A DNA stretch of 64,000 nt. Origin: Endozoicomonas sp. SCSIO W0465 (GTDB lineage: Bacteria > Pseudomonadota > Gammaproteobacteria > Pseudomonadales > Endozoicomonadaceae). The stretch spans positions 3,140,001 through 3,204,000 of the forward strand of contig NZ_CP092417.1 in assembly GCF_023716865.1 (NCBI RefSeq). Direction: 5' to 3'. The notes below the pieces were generated by a model, which saw only the letters and a program-made list of their open reading frames with translations, was not told where the DNA came from and searched no databases. The position numbers and the translations under genes were made by a program. The stretch's first letter is position 1, and every line of letters starts with the position of its first letter. Below are positions 9,234-16,593 of the stretch, in pieces.

Positions 9234-10841
9234 GTAACTGTTCAGCACCCCCACATAAATCTGGAATTTTCTGATTTTTATACCATCCTCTTAAGCACCA
9301 TTTTTCCACAATATTCGCCAGCATGATTCCAGAACTACCCGCAACTATGTCGGCTGAGATTCTCTTGAAAGAGAATGCAGAGCTGCGGATGAGAGTTGCC
9401 TGTCTGGAAGAGCGATGTCGAGAATTGGAAGAAAAGGTTGGCAAGAACAGTCAAAACAGCAGCAAGCCGCCATCGTCTGATGGTTATCAAAAACCTTGTA
9501 AAAACAGTAATTCTCCAGATCATTCTGACGACCTTTCCGCAGATAAAGGTACCGATCCATCGGATGAAAAACCCAATCCTAAAAGTCTGAGACAGTCTTC
9601 TGGTAATAAAGCCGGTGGAAAGAAAGGGCATCAGGGCACTTGTCTTAAACAGGTCGATATCCCTGACTATATTGAGTACCTTCCGGTTAAAGAATGCAAT
9701 AAATGTCAGGCGTCTCTTCTTGATAGTGAGCCGGTCAAATATATTGAACGACAGGTGTTTGAACCAGGGAGACCGGGTGAATTTGAAGTAACGGCCCATA
9801 GAGCTGAAGTAAAAATCTGCACTTGTGGTTGTCGGAATCAGGCTGAATTCCCGGAAGGTGTTACCGCTGCCGCACAATATGGCTCAGCCACACAGGCTAT
9901 GGCCGTCTATCTTAACCAATACCATTTCCTGCCTTTTAAGCGCGTGTCAGAGTATTTTAATACTCTCTATAAAATGAGTGTAAGTGCAGGCACTGTCGCC
10001 AATTTTGTGGCCAGAACCTATGAAAATCTGGCTTCTACTGAAGAGGTTATTCGTGACGCCTTGCGGGAATCGTCTGTTGCCGGAGCCGATGAAACGGGTA
10101 TGCGGGCCGAGGGCTCTTTGCACTGGCTACACGTTATGCGGGATGAACAATGGACGCTCTACTACTTGTCTGAAAAGCGAGGTCGTGAGGCCATGGACAC
10201 GATGGGCATACTGCTAACATTTGCAGGCGTTCTGGTTCATGATCATTGGAAATCCTATTTTGCATATGCGGCAACTCACGTACTTTGCAATGCCCATCAC
10301 CTGAGGGAGCTTTTGGGTGTTGTTGATAGGGACAGCAATCAACTGGCGTTGCGATTGATGAAGCTACTGAGGCTTTCCTGGCATTACTGCAAGGGCTTTA
10401 AGACCATAGGTATGCTACAGATGCCAAGTGTTGTCTGTGAACGAATCGAGAAGATTTATGACCGGTTGCTTCAGCGGGCTCTAATGAAAGAAGTCGTCTA
10501 TATGGAGAAGCAACGAGAGGAGCTTAAGCGCAAGAAAGTCAAGAATACTAAAGCTTACAATCTCTTCAAACGACTCACTGAGTTCAAGGCTGAGACACTG
10601 CGCTTCATGTCAGATTTTACCATTCCCTTCGATAACAATGGCAGTGAGCGGGATGTTCGAATGGCCAAGTTAAAGCAGAAAATCTCAGGCTGCTTCAGGA
10701 GTGCAGACGGTGGTTCTATGTTTGCACGGATTCGCAGCTATTTGTCGTCTGCCAGAAAACAGGGAATGGACATATATCAATCACTTCATAGAGCTGTTCG
10801 GAATTACTGTAATATGCCTTTGCTCAGTGCTGAATAGTTAC
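9234..10841 (+). mobile_element. IS66-type element, copy 2 (complete, mismatched flanks)
   Basis: 1608 bp, same ends as copy 1 in the opposite orientation. Left flank CATTAAGC (9226-9233) and right flank CTCGGCTT (10842-10849) do not match, unlike copies 1, 3, 5 and 6. Each is instead the reverse complement of a flank of copy 4, the mark of a recombination breakpoint (see the inverted segment). Confidence 0.95.
9323..10837 (+). CDS. IS66-family transposase, copy 2
   Basis: 504 aa, same protein as the transposase at 5460-6974: coiled coil, zinc-binding domain, DDE residues D256, D307, E442. Intact. Confidence 0.95.
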   Translation: MIPELPATMSAEILLKENAELRMRVACLEERCRELEEKVGKNSQNSSKPPSSDGYQKPCKNSNSPDHSDDLSADKGTDPSDEKPNPKSLRQSSGNKAGGKKGHQGTCLKQVDIPDYIEYLPVKECNKCQASLLDSEPVKYIERQVFEPGRPGEFEVTAHRAEVKICTCGCRNQAEFPEGVTAAAQYGSATQAMAVYLNQYHFLPFKRVSEYFNTLYKMSVSAGTVANFVARTYENLASTEEVIRDALRESSVAGADETGMRAEGSLHWLHVMRDEQWTLYYLSEKRGREAMDTMGILLTFAGVLVHDHWKSYFAYAATHVLCNAHHLRELLGVVDRDSNQLALRLMKLLRLSWHYCKGFKTIGMLQMPSVVCERIEKIYDRLLQRALMKEVVYMEKQREELKRKKVKNTKAYNLFKRLTEFKAETLRFMSDFTIPFDNNGSERDVRMAKLKQKISGCFRSADGGSMFARIRSYLSSARKQGMDIYQSLHRAVRNYCNMPLLSAE

Positions 10842-10985
10842 CTCGGCTTTATCGCCATAGCCATGCTGGCCGCTAACCGGATCAGTGTTCAAATAAAACC
10901 TGGTGACAGTTACCTGGTTTATGAGTTTCCAAGATGGGCTGACGCTCCCTGGTTTGTTATCGATACAAGGGAGACAGAGCAGTGA
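10842..10985 (+). pseudogene. 3' half of a split 56-aa membrane protein gene
   Basis: Carries the codons for GFIAIAMLAANRISVQIKPG and on to DTRETEQ. The 5' half with start codon and ribosome binding site is at 15665-15699 on the other strand. Joined (one copy of the 8-bp duplication removed) they give 56 codons: a hydrophobic N-terminal segment (about residues 5-20) followed by a soluble tail of about 35 residues with GDSYLVYEFPRW. First split by insertion of the IS66 element, then separated by the inversion. The stop overlaps the GTG start of the following HTH gene, so the two were coupled. Function unknown. Confidence 0.75.
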
Positions 10986-11182
10986 CCGTTGATGAACTGA
11001 AAGCAGCCCGGGCAACACTCGGGCTGACCCAGAACAAAATGGCGGATGTTATGCGTACCGGGTTACGCCAGTATCAGAAATGGGAAAATGGAGAGGCTCC
11101 CATCCGGCCAATAGTCGCTCTTACTGCTGAATTACTGATAACCGTGGCTGGAACCGAGGCAGGAAAAAAGTTTGGGGTTTGA
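10982..11182 (+). CDS. XRE-type HTH regulator, 66 aa
   Basis: Small DNA-binding protein, essentially one helix-turn-helix domain: ARATLGLTQNKMADVM (helices 1-2) then RTGLRQYQKWENGEAPIRP (recognition helix and turn). The GTG start overlaps the stop of the upstream membrane-peptide gene (GTGA). A strong terminator follows 15 bases after the stop. In the original arrangement it was the distal gene of a late-side operon near attL. Could be a phage repressor, an antitoxin-like regulator or the controller of its membrane-peptide partner; the sequence does not decide. Confidence 0.75.
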   Translation: MTVDELKAARATLGLTQNKMADVMRTGLRQYQKWENGEAPIRPIVALTAELLITVAGTEAGKKFGV

Positions 11183-11197
11183 TGGCTCCAATGACTC

Positions 11198-11224
11198 AAA
11201 GCTCCCGATCTGGGAGCTTTTTTT
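11198..11224 (+). terminator. Rho-independent terminator after HTH gene
   Basis: Nine-bp perfect stem AAAGCTCCC / GGGAGCTTT with a 5-nt loop, followed by a run of seven T. Confidence 0.9.
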
Positions 11225-11267
11225 GTGGATTTTTTGATCAAAAAAGGGAGCAAAACACTTGATCAAA

Positions 11268-11284
11268 ATATCTAATATGGATAT
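11268..11284. promoter_or_regulatory. Operator-like palindrome 1
   Basis: ATATCTAATATGGATAT, a 17-bp imperfect palindrome of the same form as 11448-11464. It lies about 50 bases upstream of a short frame with AGGAG ahead of it. Probably bound by one of the two adjacent HTH proteins (inference). Confidence 0.5.
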
Positions 11285-11319
11285 AACAGCTTTGCTTTCT
11301 TAGGCTAGGAGCTACGGAG

Positions 11320-11379
11320 ATGGGCAATATGGATCTCAATTATTGCCGCCGGACAAAGTGCGACACCAACCTTGATTAA
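11320..11379 (+). CDS. Possible 19-aa peptide
   Basis: Frame of 19 codons (MGNMDLNYCRRTKCDTNLD) after TAGGAGCTACGGAG. The presence of an operator-like site upstream and a hairpin (11407-11425) downstream makes it a small transcription unit; whether the peptide is made is unknown, and it may instead be a short regulatory RNA. Confidence 0.25.
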   Translation: MGNMDLNYCRRTKCDTNLD

Positions 11380-11406
11380 GGAGTTGATAAAAGTGTTATG
11401 AAAGCA

Positions 11407-11428
11407 GCCCGATCACTGATCGGGCTTT
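11407..11428 (+). terminator. Hairpin, weak terminator or attenuator
   Basis: Eight-bp perfect stem GCCCGATC / GATCGGGC with a 3-nt loop, followed by only three T. It closes the short unit between the two operator-like palindromes. Confidence 0.55.
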
Positions 11429-11447
11429 CAACCCCCCATTGATAATA

Positions 11448-11464
11448 ATATCCATTTTGGATAT
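11448..11464. promoter_or_regulatory. Operator-like palindrome 2
   Basis: ATATCCATTTTGGATAT: perfect 7-bp arms around TTT. Matches the 11268-11284 site at 13 of 17 positions. Lies 27 bases upstream of the 35-aa membrane peptide gene. Confidence 0.6.
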
Positions 11465-11491
11465 AGTTATTTTGCAATTTGGAGATTCTAA

Positions 11492-11599
11492 ATGATCAAT
11501 CAAAATACTGAGCAAAGTATGAAGCCAAAAACCTTGTTTTATATCGCTCTTACCGTGTCACTTGTCAGTCTTGTTTTTGGATATTGGATTGCACAATGA
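11492..11599 (+). CDS. 35-aa single-pass membrane peptide
   Basis: Too short for usual gene callers but well supported: GGAG 8 bases before ATG, and the stop overlaps the ATG of the next HTH gene (ATGA). Residues 1-13 are polar (MINQNTEQSMKPK); residues 14-34 form one hydrophobic helix (TLFYIALTVSLVSLVFGYWI). With the HTH gene it repeats the layout of the split membrane gene plus HTH at 10842-11182. Could be a membrane toxin, an exclusion peptide or a signalling partner; no homology is claimed. Confidence 0.55.
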   Translation: MINQNTEQSMKPKTLFYIALTVSLVSLVFGYWIAQ

Positions 11600-11811
11600 C
11601 ACCAAAAGCTTTTGCAGATGCCCTAATCCGTCTTGGTGTTTCCAGACAAAAAGATGCGGGCGCTTTTTTATGTGTGTCCCAATCAAGAGTGTCTGAATAC
11701 CGCAACGGCAAACGTGAAATACCGGAATATATTGAGGCCAGCATTCAAGCCCATTTAATGCTCTCGGAAGATCAGCTAACAACACTGAAAAAATTGCGAG
11801 GCATTAGTTAA
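11596..11811 (+). CDS. Small HTH protein, 71 aa
   Basis: Starts MTPKAFADALIRLGVSRQ; helix-turn-helix spans about residues 4-45 (GAFLCVSQSRVSEYRNGKR as turn and recognition helix), XRE/YdaS-like. The ATG overlaps the stop of the 35-aa membrane peptide, which indicates translational coupling, and decides this start over an in-frame TTG four codons upstream. Followed by a strong terminator. Likely binds the palindrome at 11448-11464 (inference). Confidence 0.7.
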   Translation: MTPKAFADALIRLGVSRQKDAGAFLCVSQSRVSEYRNGKREIPEYIEASIQAHLMLSEDQLTTLKKLRGIS

Positions 11812-11833
11812 ACAAAAACTCCTTGTCCAGAAT

Positions 11834-11860
11834 TGCGGGTCTTGAGACCCGCATTTTTTT
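11834..11860 (+). terminator. Rho-independent terminator after HTH gene
   Basis: Eight-bp stem TGCGGGTC / GACCCGCA with loop TTGA, followed by seven T. Confidence 0.9.
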
Positions 11861-12005
11861 CATCTGATGAATCGAAAATCCTACAAAATTTATTTTCTAA
11901 TTTTGAACCAACGTATGCATGAAAATAATGTTTGCCAGCCAAGATCTATCCAAAAAAAATCACTCCTCACCACACTCACACTTTAGGGCTTTTTGAACAT
12001 TTTTT

Positions 12006-13613
12006 GTAACTGTTCAGCACCCCCACATAAATCTGGAATTTTCTGATTTTTATACCATCCTCTTAAGCACCATTTTTCCACAATATTCGCCAGCATGATT
12101 CCAGAACTACCCGCAACTATGTCGGCTGAGATTCTCTTGAAAGAGAATGCAGAGCTGCGGATGAGAGTTGCCTGTCTGGAAGAGCGATGTCGAGAATTGG
12201 AAGAAAAGGTTGGCAAGAACAGTCAAAACAGCAGCAAGCCGCCATCGTCTGATGGTTATCAAAAACCTTGTAAAAACAGTAATTCTCCAGATCATTCTGA
12301 CGACCTTTCCGCAGATAAAGGTACCGATCCATCGGATGAAAAACCCAATCCTAAAAGTCTGAGACAGTCTTCTGGTAATAAAGCCGGTGGAAAGAAAGGG
12401 CATCAGGGCACTTGTCTTAAACAGGTCGATATCCCTGACTATATTGAGTACCTTCCGGTTAAAGAATGCAATAAATGTCAGGCGTCTCTTCTTGATAGTG
12501 AGCCGGTCAAATATATTGAACGACAGGTGTTTGAACCAGGGAGACCGGGTGAATTTGAAGTAACGGCCCATAGAGCTGAAGTAAAAATCTGCACTTGTGG
12601 TTGTCGGAATCAGGCTGAATTCCCGGAAGGTGTTACCGCTGCCGCACAATATGGCTCAGCCACACAGGCTATGGCCGTCTATCTTAACCAATACCATTTC
12701 CTGCCTTTTAAGCGCGTGTCAGAGTATTTTAATACTCTCTATAAAATGAGTGTAAGTGCAGGCACTGTCGCCAATTTTGTGGCCAGAACCTATGAAAATC
12801 TGGCTTCTACTGAAGAGGTTATTCGTGACGCCTTGCGGGAATCGTCTGTTGCCGGAGCCGATGAAACGGGTATGCGGGCCGAGGGCTCTTTGCACTGGCT
12901 ACACGTTATGCGGGATGAACAATGGACGCTCTACTACTTGTCTGAAAAGCGAGGTCGTGAGGCCATGGACACGATGGGCATACTGCTAACATTTGCAGGC
13001 GTTCTGGTTCATGATCATTGGAAATCCTATTTTGCATATGCGGCAACTCACGTACTTTGCAATGCCCATCACCTGAGGGAGCTTTTGGGTGTTGTTGATA
13101 GGGACAGCAATCAACTGGCGTTGCGATTGATGAAGCTACTGAGGCTTTCCTGGCATTACTGCAAGGGCTTTAAGACCATAGGTATGCTACAGATGCCAAG
13201 TGTTGTCTGTGAACGAATCGAGAAGATTTATGACCGGTTGCTTCAGCGGGCTCTAATGAAAGAAGTCGTCTATATGGAGAAGCAACGAGAGGAGCTTAAG
13301 CGCAAGAAAGTCAAGAATACTAAAGCTTACAATCTCTTCAAACGACTCACTGAGTTCAAGGCTGAGACACTGCGCTTCATGTCAGATTTTACCATTCCCT
13401 TCGATAACAATGGCAGTGAGCGGGATGTTCGAATGGCCAAGTTAAAGCAGAAAATCTCAGGCTGCTTCAGGAGTGCAGACGGTGGTTCTATGTTTGCACG
13501 GATTCGCAGCTATTTGTCGTCTGCCAGAAAACAGGGAATGGACATATATCAATCACTTCATAGAGCTGTTCGGAATTACTGTAATATGCCTTTGCTCAGT
13601 GCTGAATAGTTAC
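12006..13613 (+). mobile_element. IS66-type element, copy 3 (complete)
   Basis: 1608 bp with GTAAC ends and a perfect 8-bp duplication CATTTTTT (11998-12005 and 13614-13621). It lies inside the inverted segment, next to the prophage left end. Confidence 0.95.
12095..13609 (+). CDS. IS66-family transposase, copy 3
   Basis: 504 aa, the same protein as copies 1, 2, 4 and 6; DDE residues and zinc cysteines all present. Intact. Confidence 0.95.
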   Translation: MIPELPATMSAEILLKENAELRMRVACLEERCRELEEKVGKNSQNSSKPPSSDGYQKPCKNSNSPDHSDDLSADKGTDPSDEKPNPKSLRQSSGNKAGGKKGHQGTCLKQVDIPDYIEYLPVKECNKCQASLLDSEPVKYIERQVFEPGRPGEFEVTAHRAEVKICTCGCRNQAEFPEGVTAAAQYGSATQAMAVYLNQYHFLPFKRVSEYFNTLYKMSVSAGTVANFVARTYENLASTEEVIRDALRESSVAGADETGMRAEGSLHWLHVMRDEQWTLYYLSEKRGREAMDTMGILLTFAGVLVHDHWKSYFAYAATHVLCNAHHLRELLGVVDRDSNQLALRLMKLLRLSWHYCKGFKTIGMLQMPSVVCERIEKIYDRLLQRALMKEVVYMEKQREELKRKKVKNTKAYNLFKRLTEFKAETLRFMSDFTIPFDNNGSERDVRMAKLKQKISGCFRSADGGSMFARIRSYLSSARKQGMDIYQSLHRAVRNYCNMPLLSAE

Positions 13614-13666
13614 CATTTTTTGTTCTTTTATGTGGCTGGGGCCAAGACTGCCAAGACGGAAATCCG

Positions 13667-13723
13667 GTGACACTATTGTGACATTTCCGGCTTTAGAATG
13701 GCCTGTGACACTCATGTGACACT
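13667..13723. repeat. Four GTGACACT repeats beside attL
   Basis: GTGACACT at 13667 and GTGACATT at 13678, then GTGACACT at 13705 and 13716. The two pairs each have 11-bp spacing, one helical turn, as in arm-type binding sites of P2/lambda-type integrases. They lie 58-114 bp from the att core on the phage side. Confidence 0.5.
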
Positions 13724-13733
13724 GAAAAAGAAA

Positions 13734-13772
13734 AACCCCTGAAGCCGTTGATTTCTCTGGGCTTCAGGGGTT
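13734..13772 (-). terminator. Rho-independent terminator after tRNA-Arg
   Basis: On the minus strand a 13-bp perfect stem AACCCCTGAAGCC / GGCTTCAGGGGTT followed by TTTTCTTTTTC. It lies just past tRNA-Arg and on the phage side of the att core. Confidence 0.85.
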
Positions 13773-13777
13773 TATGT

Positions 13778-13854
13778 TGGCGCACCCGGCAGGATTCGAA
13801 CCTGCGACCATCCGCTTAGAAGGCGGATGCTCTATCCAACTGAGCTACGGGCGC
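13778..13854 (-). tRNA. tRNA-Arg (TCT), intact gene at attL
   Basis: 77-nt cloverleaf: acceptor GCGCCCG / CGGGTGC, discriminator G, encoded CCA; anticodon loop CTTCTAA, anticodon TCT. Its 3' 41 bases (anticodon loop to acceptor) are repeated at 50092-50132, so the prophage carried a copy of the 3' end and kept the gene whole. It is on the minus strand only because of the IS66-mediated inversion. Confidence 0.96.
13781..13821 (-). repeat. attL core
   Basis: 41-bp sequence starting TTCTAAGCGGATGGTCGCAG on the minus strand, identical to 50092-50132 on the plus strand. Present orientation relative to attR is inverted. Confidence 0.9.
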
Positions 13855-13872
13855 TCTAATTATCTTACTGTC

Positions 13873-13949
13873 TGGTCGGGGTAGAGAGATTCGAACTCCC
13901 GACATCCTGCTCCCAAAGCAGGCGCGCTACCAGACTGCGCTATACCCCG
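13873..13949 (-). tRNA. tRNA-Pro (TGG)
   Basis: 77-nt cloverleaf: acceptor CGGGGTA / TACCCCG, discriminator A, encoded CCA; anticodon loop TTTGGGA, anticodon TGG. It precedes tRNA-Arg by 18 bases on the same strand, so the two form one transcript. Confidence 0.96.
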
Positions 13950-14006
13950 AAATCTTCCATCCACTTCCGGAAAAGCCCAAAGCGTTCTGCTGGTCGATGT
14001 CGACGA

Positions 14007-14035
14007 ATACTACTCACATGTATGGCTCTCGTCAA
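14007..14035 (-). promoter_or_regulatory. Sigma-70 promoter of the tRNA-Pro/tRNA-Arg unit
   Basis: On the minus strand TTGACG (14035-14030), a 17-bp spacer, then TAGTAT (14012-14007), about 58 bases before tRNA-Pro. Copy 4 of the IS66 element starts only 21 bases upstream of the -35 box. Confidence 0.65.
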
Positions 14036-14056
14036 TTCCTTAAGTCCCGCTTAATG

Positions 14057-15664
14057 GTAACTATTCAGCACTGAGCAAAGGCATATTACAGTAATTCCGA
14101 ACAGCTCTATGAAGTGATTGATATATGTCCATTCCCTGTTTTCTGGCAGACGACAAATAGCTGCGAATCCGTGCAAACATAGAACCACCGTCTGCACTCC
14201 TGAAGCAGCCTGAGATTTTCTGCTTTAACTTGGCCATTCGAACATCCCGCTCACTGCCATTGTTATCGAAGGGAATGGTAAAATCTGACATGAAGCGCAG
14301 TGTCTCAGCCTTGAACTCAGTGAGTCGTTTGAAGAGATTGTAAGCTTTAGTATTCTTGACTTTCTTGCGCTTAAGCTCCTCTCGTTGCTTCTCCATATAG
14401 ACGACTTCTTTCATTAGAGCCCGCTGAAGCAACCGGTCATAAATCTTCTCGATTCGTTCACAGACAACACTTGGCATCTGTAGCATACCTATGGTCTTAA
14501 AGCCCTTGCAGTAATGCCAGGAAAGCCTCAGTAGCTTCATCAATCGCAACGCCAGTTGATTGCTGTCCCTATCAACAACACCCAAAAGCTCCCTCAGGTG
14601 ATGGGCATTGCAAAGTACGTGAGTTGCCGCATATGCAAAATAGGATTTCCAATGATCATGAACCAGAACGCCTGCAAATGTTAGCAGTATGCCCATCGTG
14701 TCCATGGCCTCACGACCTCGCTTTTCAGACAAGTAGTAGAGCGTCCATTGTTCATCCCGCATAACGTGTAGCCAGTGCAAAGAGCCCTCGGCCCGCATAC
14801 CCGTTTCATCGGCTCCGGCAACAGACGATTCCCGCAAGGCGTCACGAATAACCTCTTCAGTAGAAGCCAGATTTTCATAGGTTCTGGCCACAAAATTGGC
14901 GACAGTGCCTGCACTTACACTCATTTTATAGAGAGTATTAAAATACTCTGACACGCGCTTAAAAGGCAGGAAATGGTATTGGTTAAGATAGACGGCCATA
15001 GCCTGTGTGGCTGAGCCATATTGTGCGGCAGCGGTAACACCTTCCGGGAATTCAGCCTGATTCCGACAACCACAAGTGCAGATTTTTACTTCAGCTCTAT
15101 GGGCCGTTACTTCAAATTCACCCGGTCTCCCTGGTTCAAACACCTGTCGTTCAATATATTTGACCGGCTCACTATCAAGAAGAGACGCCTGACATTTATT
15201 GCATTCTTTAACCGGAAGGTACTCAATATAGTCAGGGATATCGACCTGTTTAAGACAAGTGCCCTGATGCCCTTTCTTTCCACCGGCTTTATTACCAGAA
15301 GACTGTCTCAGACTTTTAGGATTGGGTTTTTCATCCGATGGATCGGTACCTTTATCTGCGGAAAGGTCGTCAGAATGATCTGGAGAATTACTGTTTTTAC
15401 AAGGTTTTTGATAACCATCAGACGATGGCGGCTTGCTGCTGTTTTGACTGTTCTTGCCAACCTTTTCTTCCAATTCTCGACATCGCTCTTCCAGACAGGC
15501 AACTCTCATCCGCAGCTCTGCATTCTCTTTCAAGAGAATCTCAGCCGACATAGTTGCGGGTAGTTCTGGAATCATGCTGGCGAATATTGTGGAAAAATGG
15601 TGCTTAAGAGGATGGTATAAAAATCAGAAAATTCCAGATTTATGTGGGGGTGCTGAACAGTTAC
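14057..15664 (-). mobile_element. IS66-type element, copy 4 (complete, mismatched flanks)
   Basis: 1608 bp, inverted relative to copies 2 and 3. Flanks GCTTAATG (14049-14056) and AAGCCGAG (15665-15672) differ, but equal the reverse complements of the two flanks of copy 2. It is the second breakpoint of the inversion. Confidence 0.95.
14061..15575 (-). CDS. IS66-family transposase, copy 4
   Basis: 504 aa, same sequence as copy 1, intact DDE core (D256, D307, E442). Confidence 0.95.
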   Translation of the reverse strand: MIPELPATMSAEILLKENAELRMRVACLEERCRELEEKVGKNSQNSSKPPSSDGYQKPCKNSNSPDHSDDLSADKGTDPSDEKPNPKSLRQSSGNKAGGKKGHQGTCLKQVDIPDYIEYLPVKECNKCQASLLDSEPVKYIERQVFEPGRPGEFEVTAHRAEVKICTCGCRNQAEFPEGVTAAAQYGSATQAMAVYLNQYHFLPFKRVSEYFNTLYKMSVSAGTVANFVARTYENLASTEEVIRDALRESSVAGADETGMRAEGSLHWLHVMRDEQWTLYYLSEKRGREAMDTMGILLTFAGVLVHDHWKSYFAYAATHVLCNAHHLRELLGVVDRDSNQLALRLMKLLRLSWHYCKGFKTIGMLQMPSVVCERIEKIYDRLLQRALMKEVVYMEKQREELKRKKVKNTKAYNLFKRLTEFKAETLRFMSDFTIPFDNNGSERDVRMAKLKQKISGCFRSADGGSMFARIRSYLSSARKQGMDIYQSLHRAVRNYCNMPLLSAE

Positions 15665-15699
15665 AAGCCGAGAACAACCCATAAAAACGATTTCATCAT
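15665..15699 (-). pseudogene. 5' half of the split 56-aa membrane protein gene
   Basis: AGGAGG (15707-15702) then two tandem ATG codons (15699 and 15696; the second has the better spacing) and the codons KSFLWVVLG. The frame is cut at the IS66 copy 4 end and resumes at 10842 on the plus strand. The good ribosome binding site supports a real gene. Confidence 0.75.
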
Positions 15700-15738
15700 A
15701 TCCTCCTTAACCAGAGCAGGGCATCCTTGCCCTTGAGG

Positions 15739-15885
15739 TTATTGGCCGGTCATATCAAGGTTAATTTCCATATCCTTCACCTTGATACTCAGTGACAAGT
15801 CCGAGTCACTGAGGGCGGCGATTAGTGCTAATGCAATGATCACCTTGCCAATCCTGCCTAACCTCGCTAACCTATCGTCTCTCAT
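15739..15885 (-). CDS. 48-aa single-pass membrane protein
   Basis: MRDDRLARLGRIGKVIIALA and on: a basic N-terminus, one hydrophobic helix (about residues 13-25, GKVIIALALIAAL), then a 22-residue tail with alternating hydrophobic residues (LSLSIKVKDMEINLDM) that looks like beta strands. It lies 40 bases upstream of the split 56-aa membrane gene, so both belonged to one operon ending in the HTH gene. A 26-codon frame (15962-15882) ends in ATGA overlapping this start and may be a leader peptide. Function unknown. Confidence 0.45.
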   Translation of the reverse strand: MRDDRLARLGRIGKVIIALALIAALSDSDLSLSIKVKDMEINLDMTGQ

Positions 15886-16011
15886 ATAGGATTAGCCCTT
15901 CTGGCCAGCGCCCCTGTTGACCGGAGCCGGCGTCCAAGGTTGCCGCCTTGGATGGTTGTCATTATGCGCCCTTAAGGCGTAATATCAATAGTTTATTGCC
16001 TGAAATTCAAA

Positions 16012-16038
16012 AAAAATCCCTTATTTCGGGAGTTTTTT
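16012..16038 (-). terminator. Probable terminator after the 91-aa gene
   Basis: Minus-strand hairpin around CTCCC-GAAATAA-GGGA followed by at least seven T; the stem is short, extended by A/T pairing. Confidence 0.5.
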
Positions 16039-16049
16039 GTTTTTGCTAA

Positions 16050-16325
16050 TCACGGCCAATAAGGATTTTTTACCCAGTCCTCAATCGGTATTTTGAATTG
16101 ATCGTACAAAGTACCCATGGCATCAATCAGGCTGAAAGGGTAGCGGTCATCATAGAACCAGATATTTGCCATAAACTTGGCCAGATACATCTCACCAGTG
16201 CTCATGGTGCCTAGCCGGGTTTCAAATGCTTCCAACCGGATTTCATGGTTTACTTGATCCCATAAAGGTTTCAAATAATCAAACTGATTGACGACACTGT
16301 AAAACTTTTCTTTGTCCGTCATCAT
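16050..16325 (-). CDS. Phage-associated protein of unknown function, 91 aa
   Basis: Acidic, aromatic-rich protein (MMTDKEKFYSVVNQFDYLKP; later WFYDDRYPFSLIDAMG and IEDWVKNPYWP). No membrane segment or known motif. It overlaps the end of the 104-aa gene by 47 bases; the second Met (16322) is an equally good start. It follows the tail collar gene, the place where P2-like phages keep tail-fibre assembly or cargo genes, and could be either. Not recognised. Confidence 0.5.
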   Translation of the reverse strand: MMTDKEKFYSVVNQFDYLKPLWDQVNHEIRLEAFETRLGTMSTGEMYLAKFMANIWFYDDRYPFSLIDAMGTLYDQFKIPIEDWVKNPYWP

Positions 16326-16593
16326 AAACCAGCCCCTTGCAGATCATCCCATGCAGATCATCCCATTTAGCCCCGGAGCGCATGATTTGCTTAATAGATT
16401 CCTCTTTATCATCCCAGCTGAATTTCCCCCAGTATCGTTTGGGAATGGGTTCCTGAAGCCTGCAATCTGGACAGCCCAGATCCAGACAAACCACAAAAGC
16501 GAAGTTCTGTCCCTGGCAATGATGAACCCGTAAAAAACAGCGGGAATCCTGATCATCAAAAACCATATTGTTCAAGTCATTCATAACTTTCAC
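16279..16593 (-). CDS. Phage-associated protein of unknown function, 104 aa
   Basis: Reads MNDLNNMVFDDQDSRCFLRV after three leader codons (GTG AAA GTT). Contains CLDLGCPDCRL, a possible CxxC metal site, and a Trp/Lys-rich second half. Before the IS insertion its start overlapped the stop of the tail collar gene (TCA TGA GTG AAA), so it was the next gene of the tail operon. Function not recognised. Confidence 0.5.
   Translation of the reverse strand: MKVMNDLNNMVFDDQDSRCFLRVHHCQGQNFAFVVCLDLGCPDCRLQEPIPKRYWGKFSWDDKEESIKQIMRSGAKWDDLHGMICKGLVYDDGQRKVLQCRQSV

Larger units (their letters stand above)
10842..14056. other. Segment inverted by recombination between IS66 copies 2 and 4
   Basis: Copy 2 flanks are CATTAAGC and CTCGGCTT; copy 4 flanks are GCTTAATG and AAGCCGAG. 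Reversing 10842-14056 turns these into CATTAAGC/CATTAAGC and AAGCCGAG/AAGCCGAG, two perfect 8-bp duplications. The same operation joins 15699-15665 to 10850-10985 into one open frame and puts tRNA-Pro and tRNA-Arg back on the plus strand, in line with tRNA-His and tRNA-Leu at 50209 and 50360. Copy 3 lies inside the segment with its own intact duplication. Confidence 0.93.

Noticed and set aside
13667..13723. Short CRISPR-like array beside attL
   Set aside because: The units are 8 bp with 3-19 bp between them; no 25-40 bp repeats or spacers, and no cas genes in the window.
10842..14056. Alternative that copies 2 and 4 lost their duplications by simple deletion
   Set aside because: All four flanks pair exactly as reverse complements and a split gene is restored by inversion; deletion would not give this.
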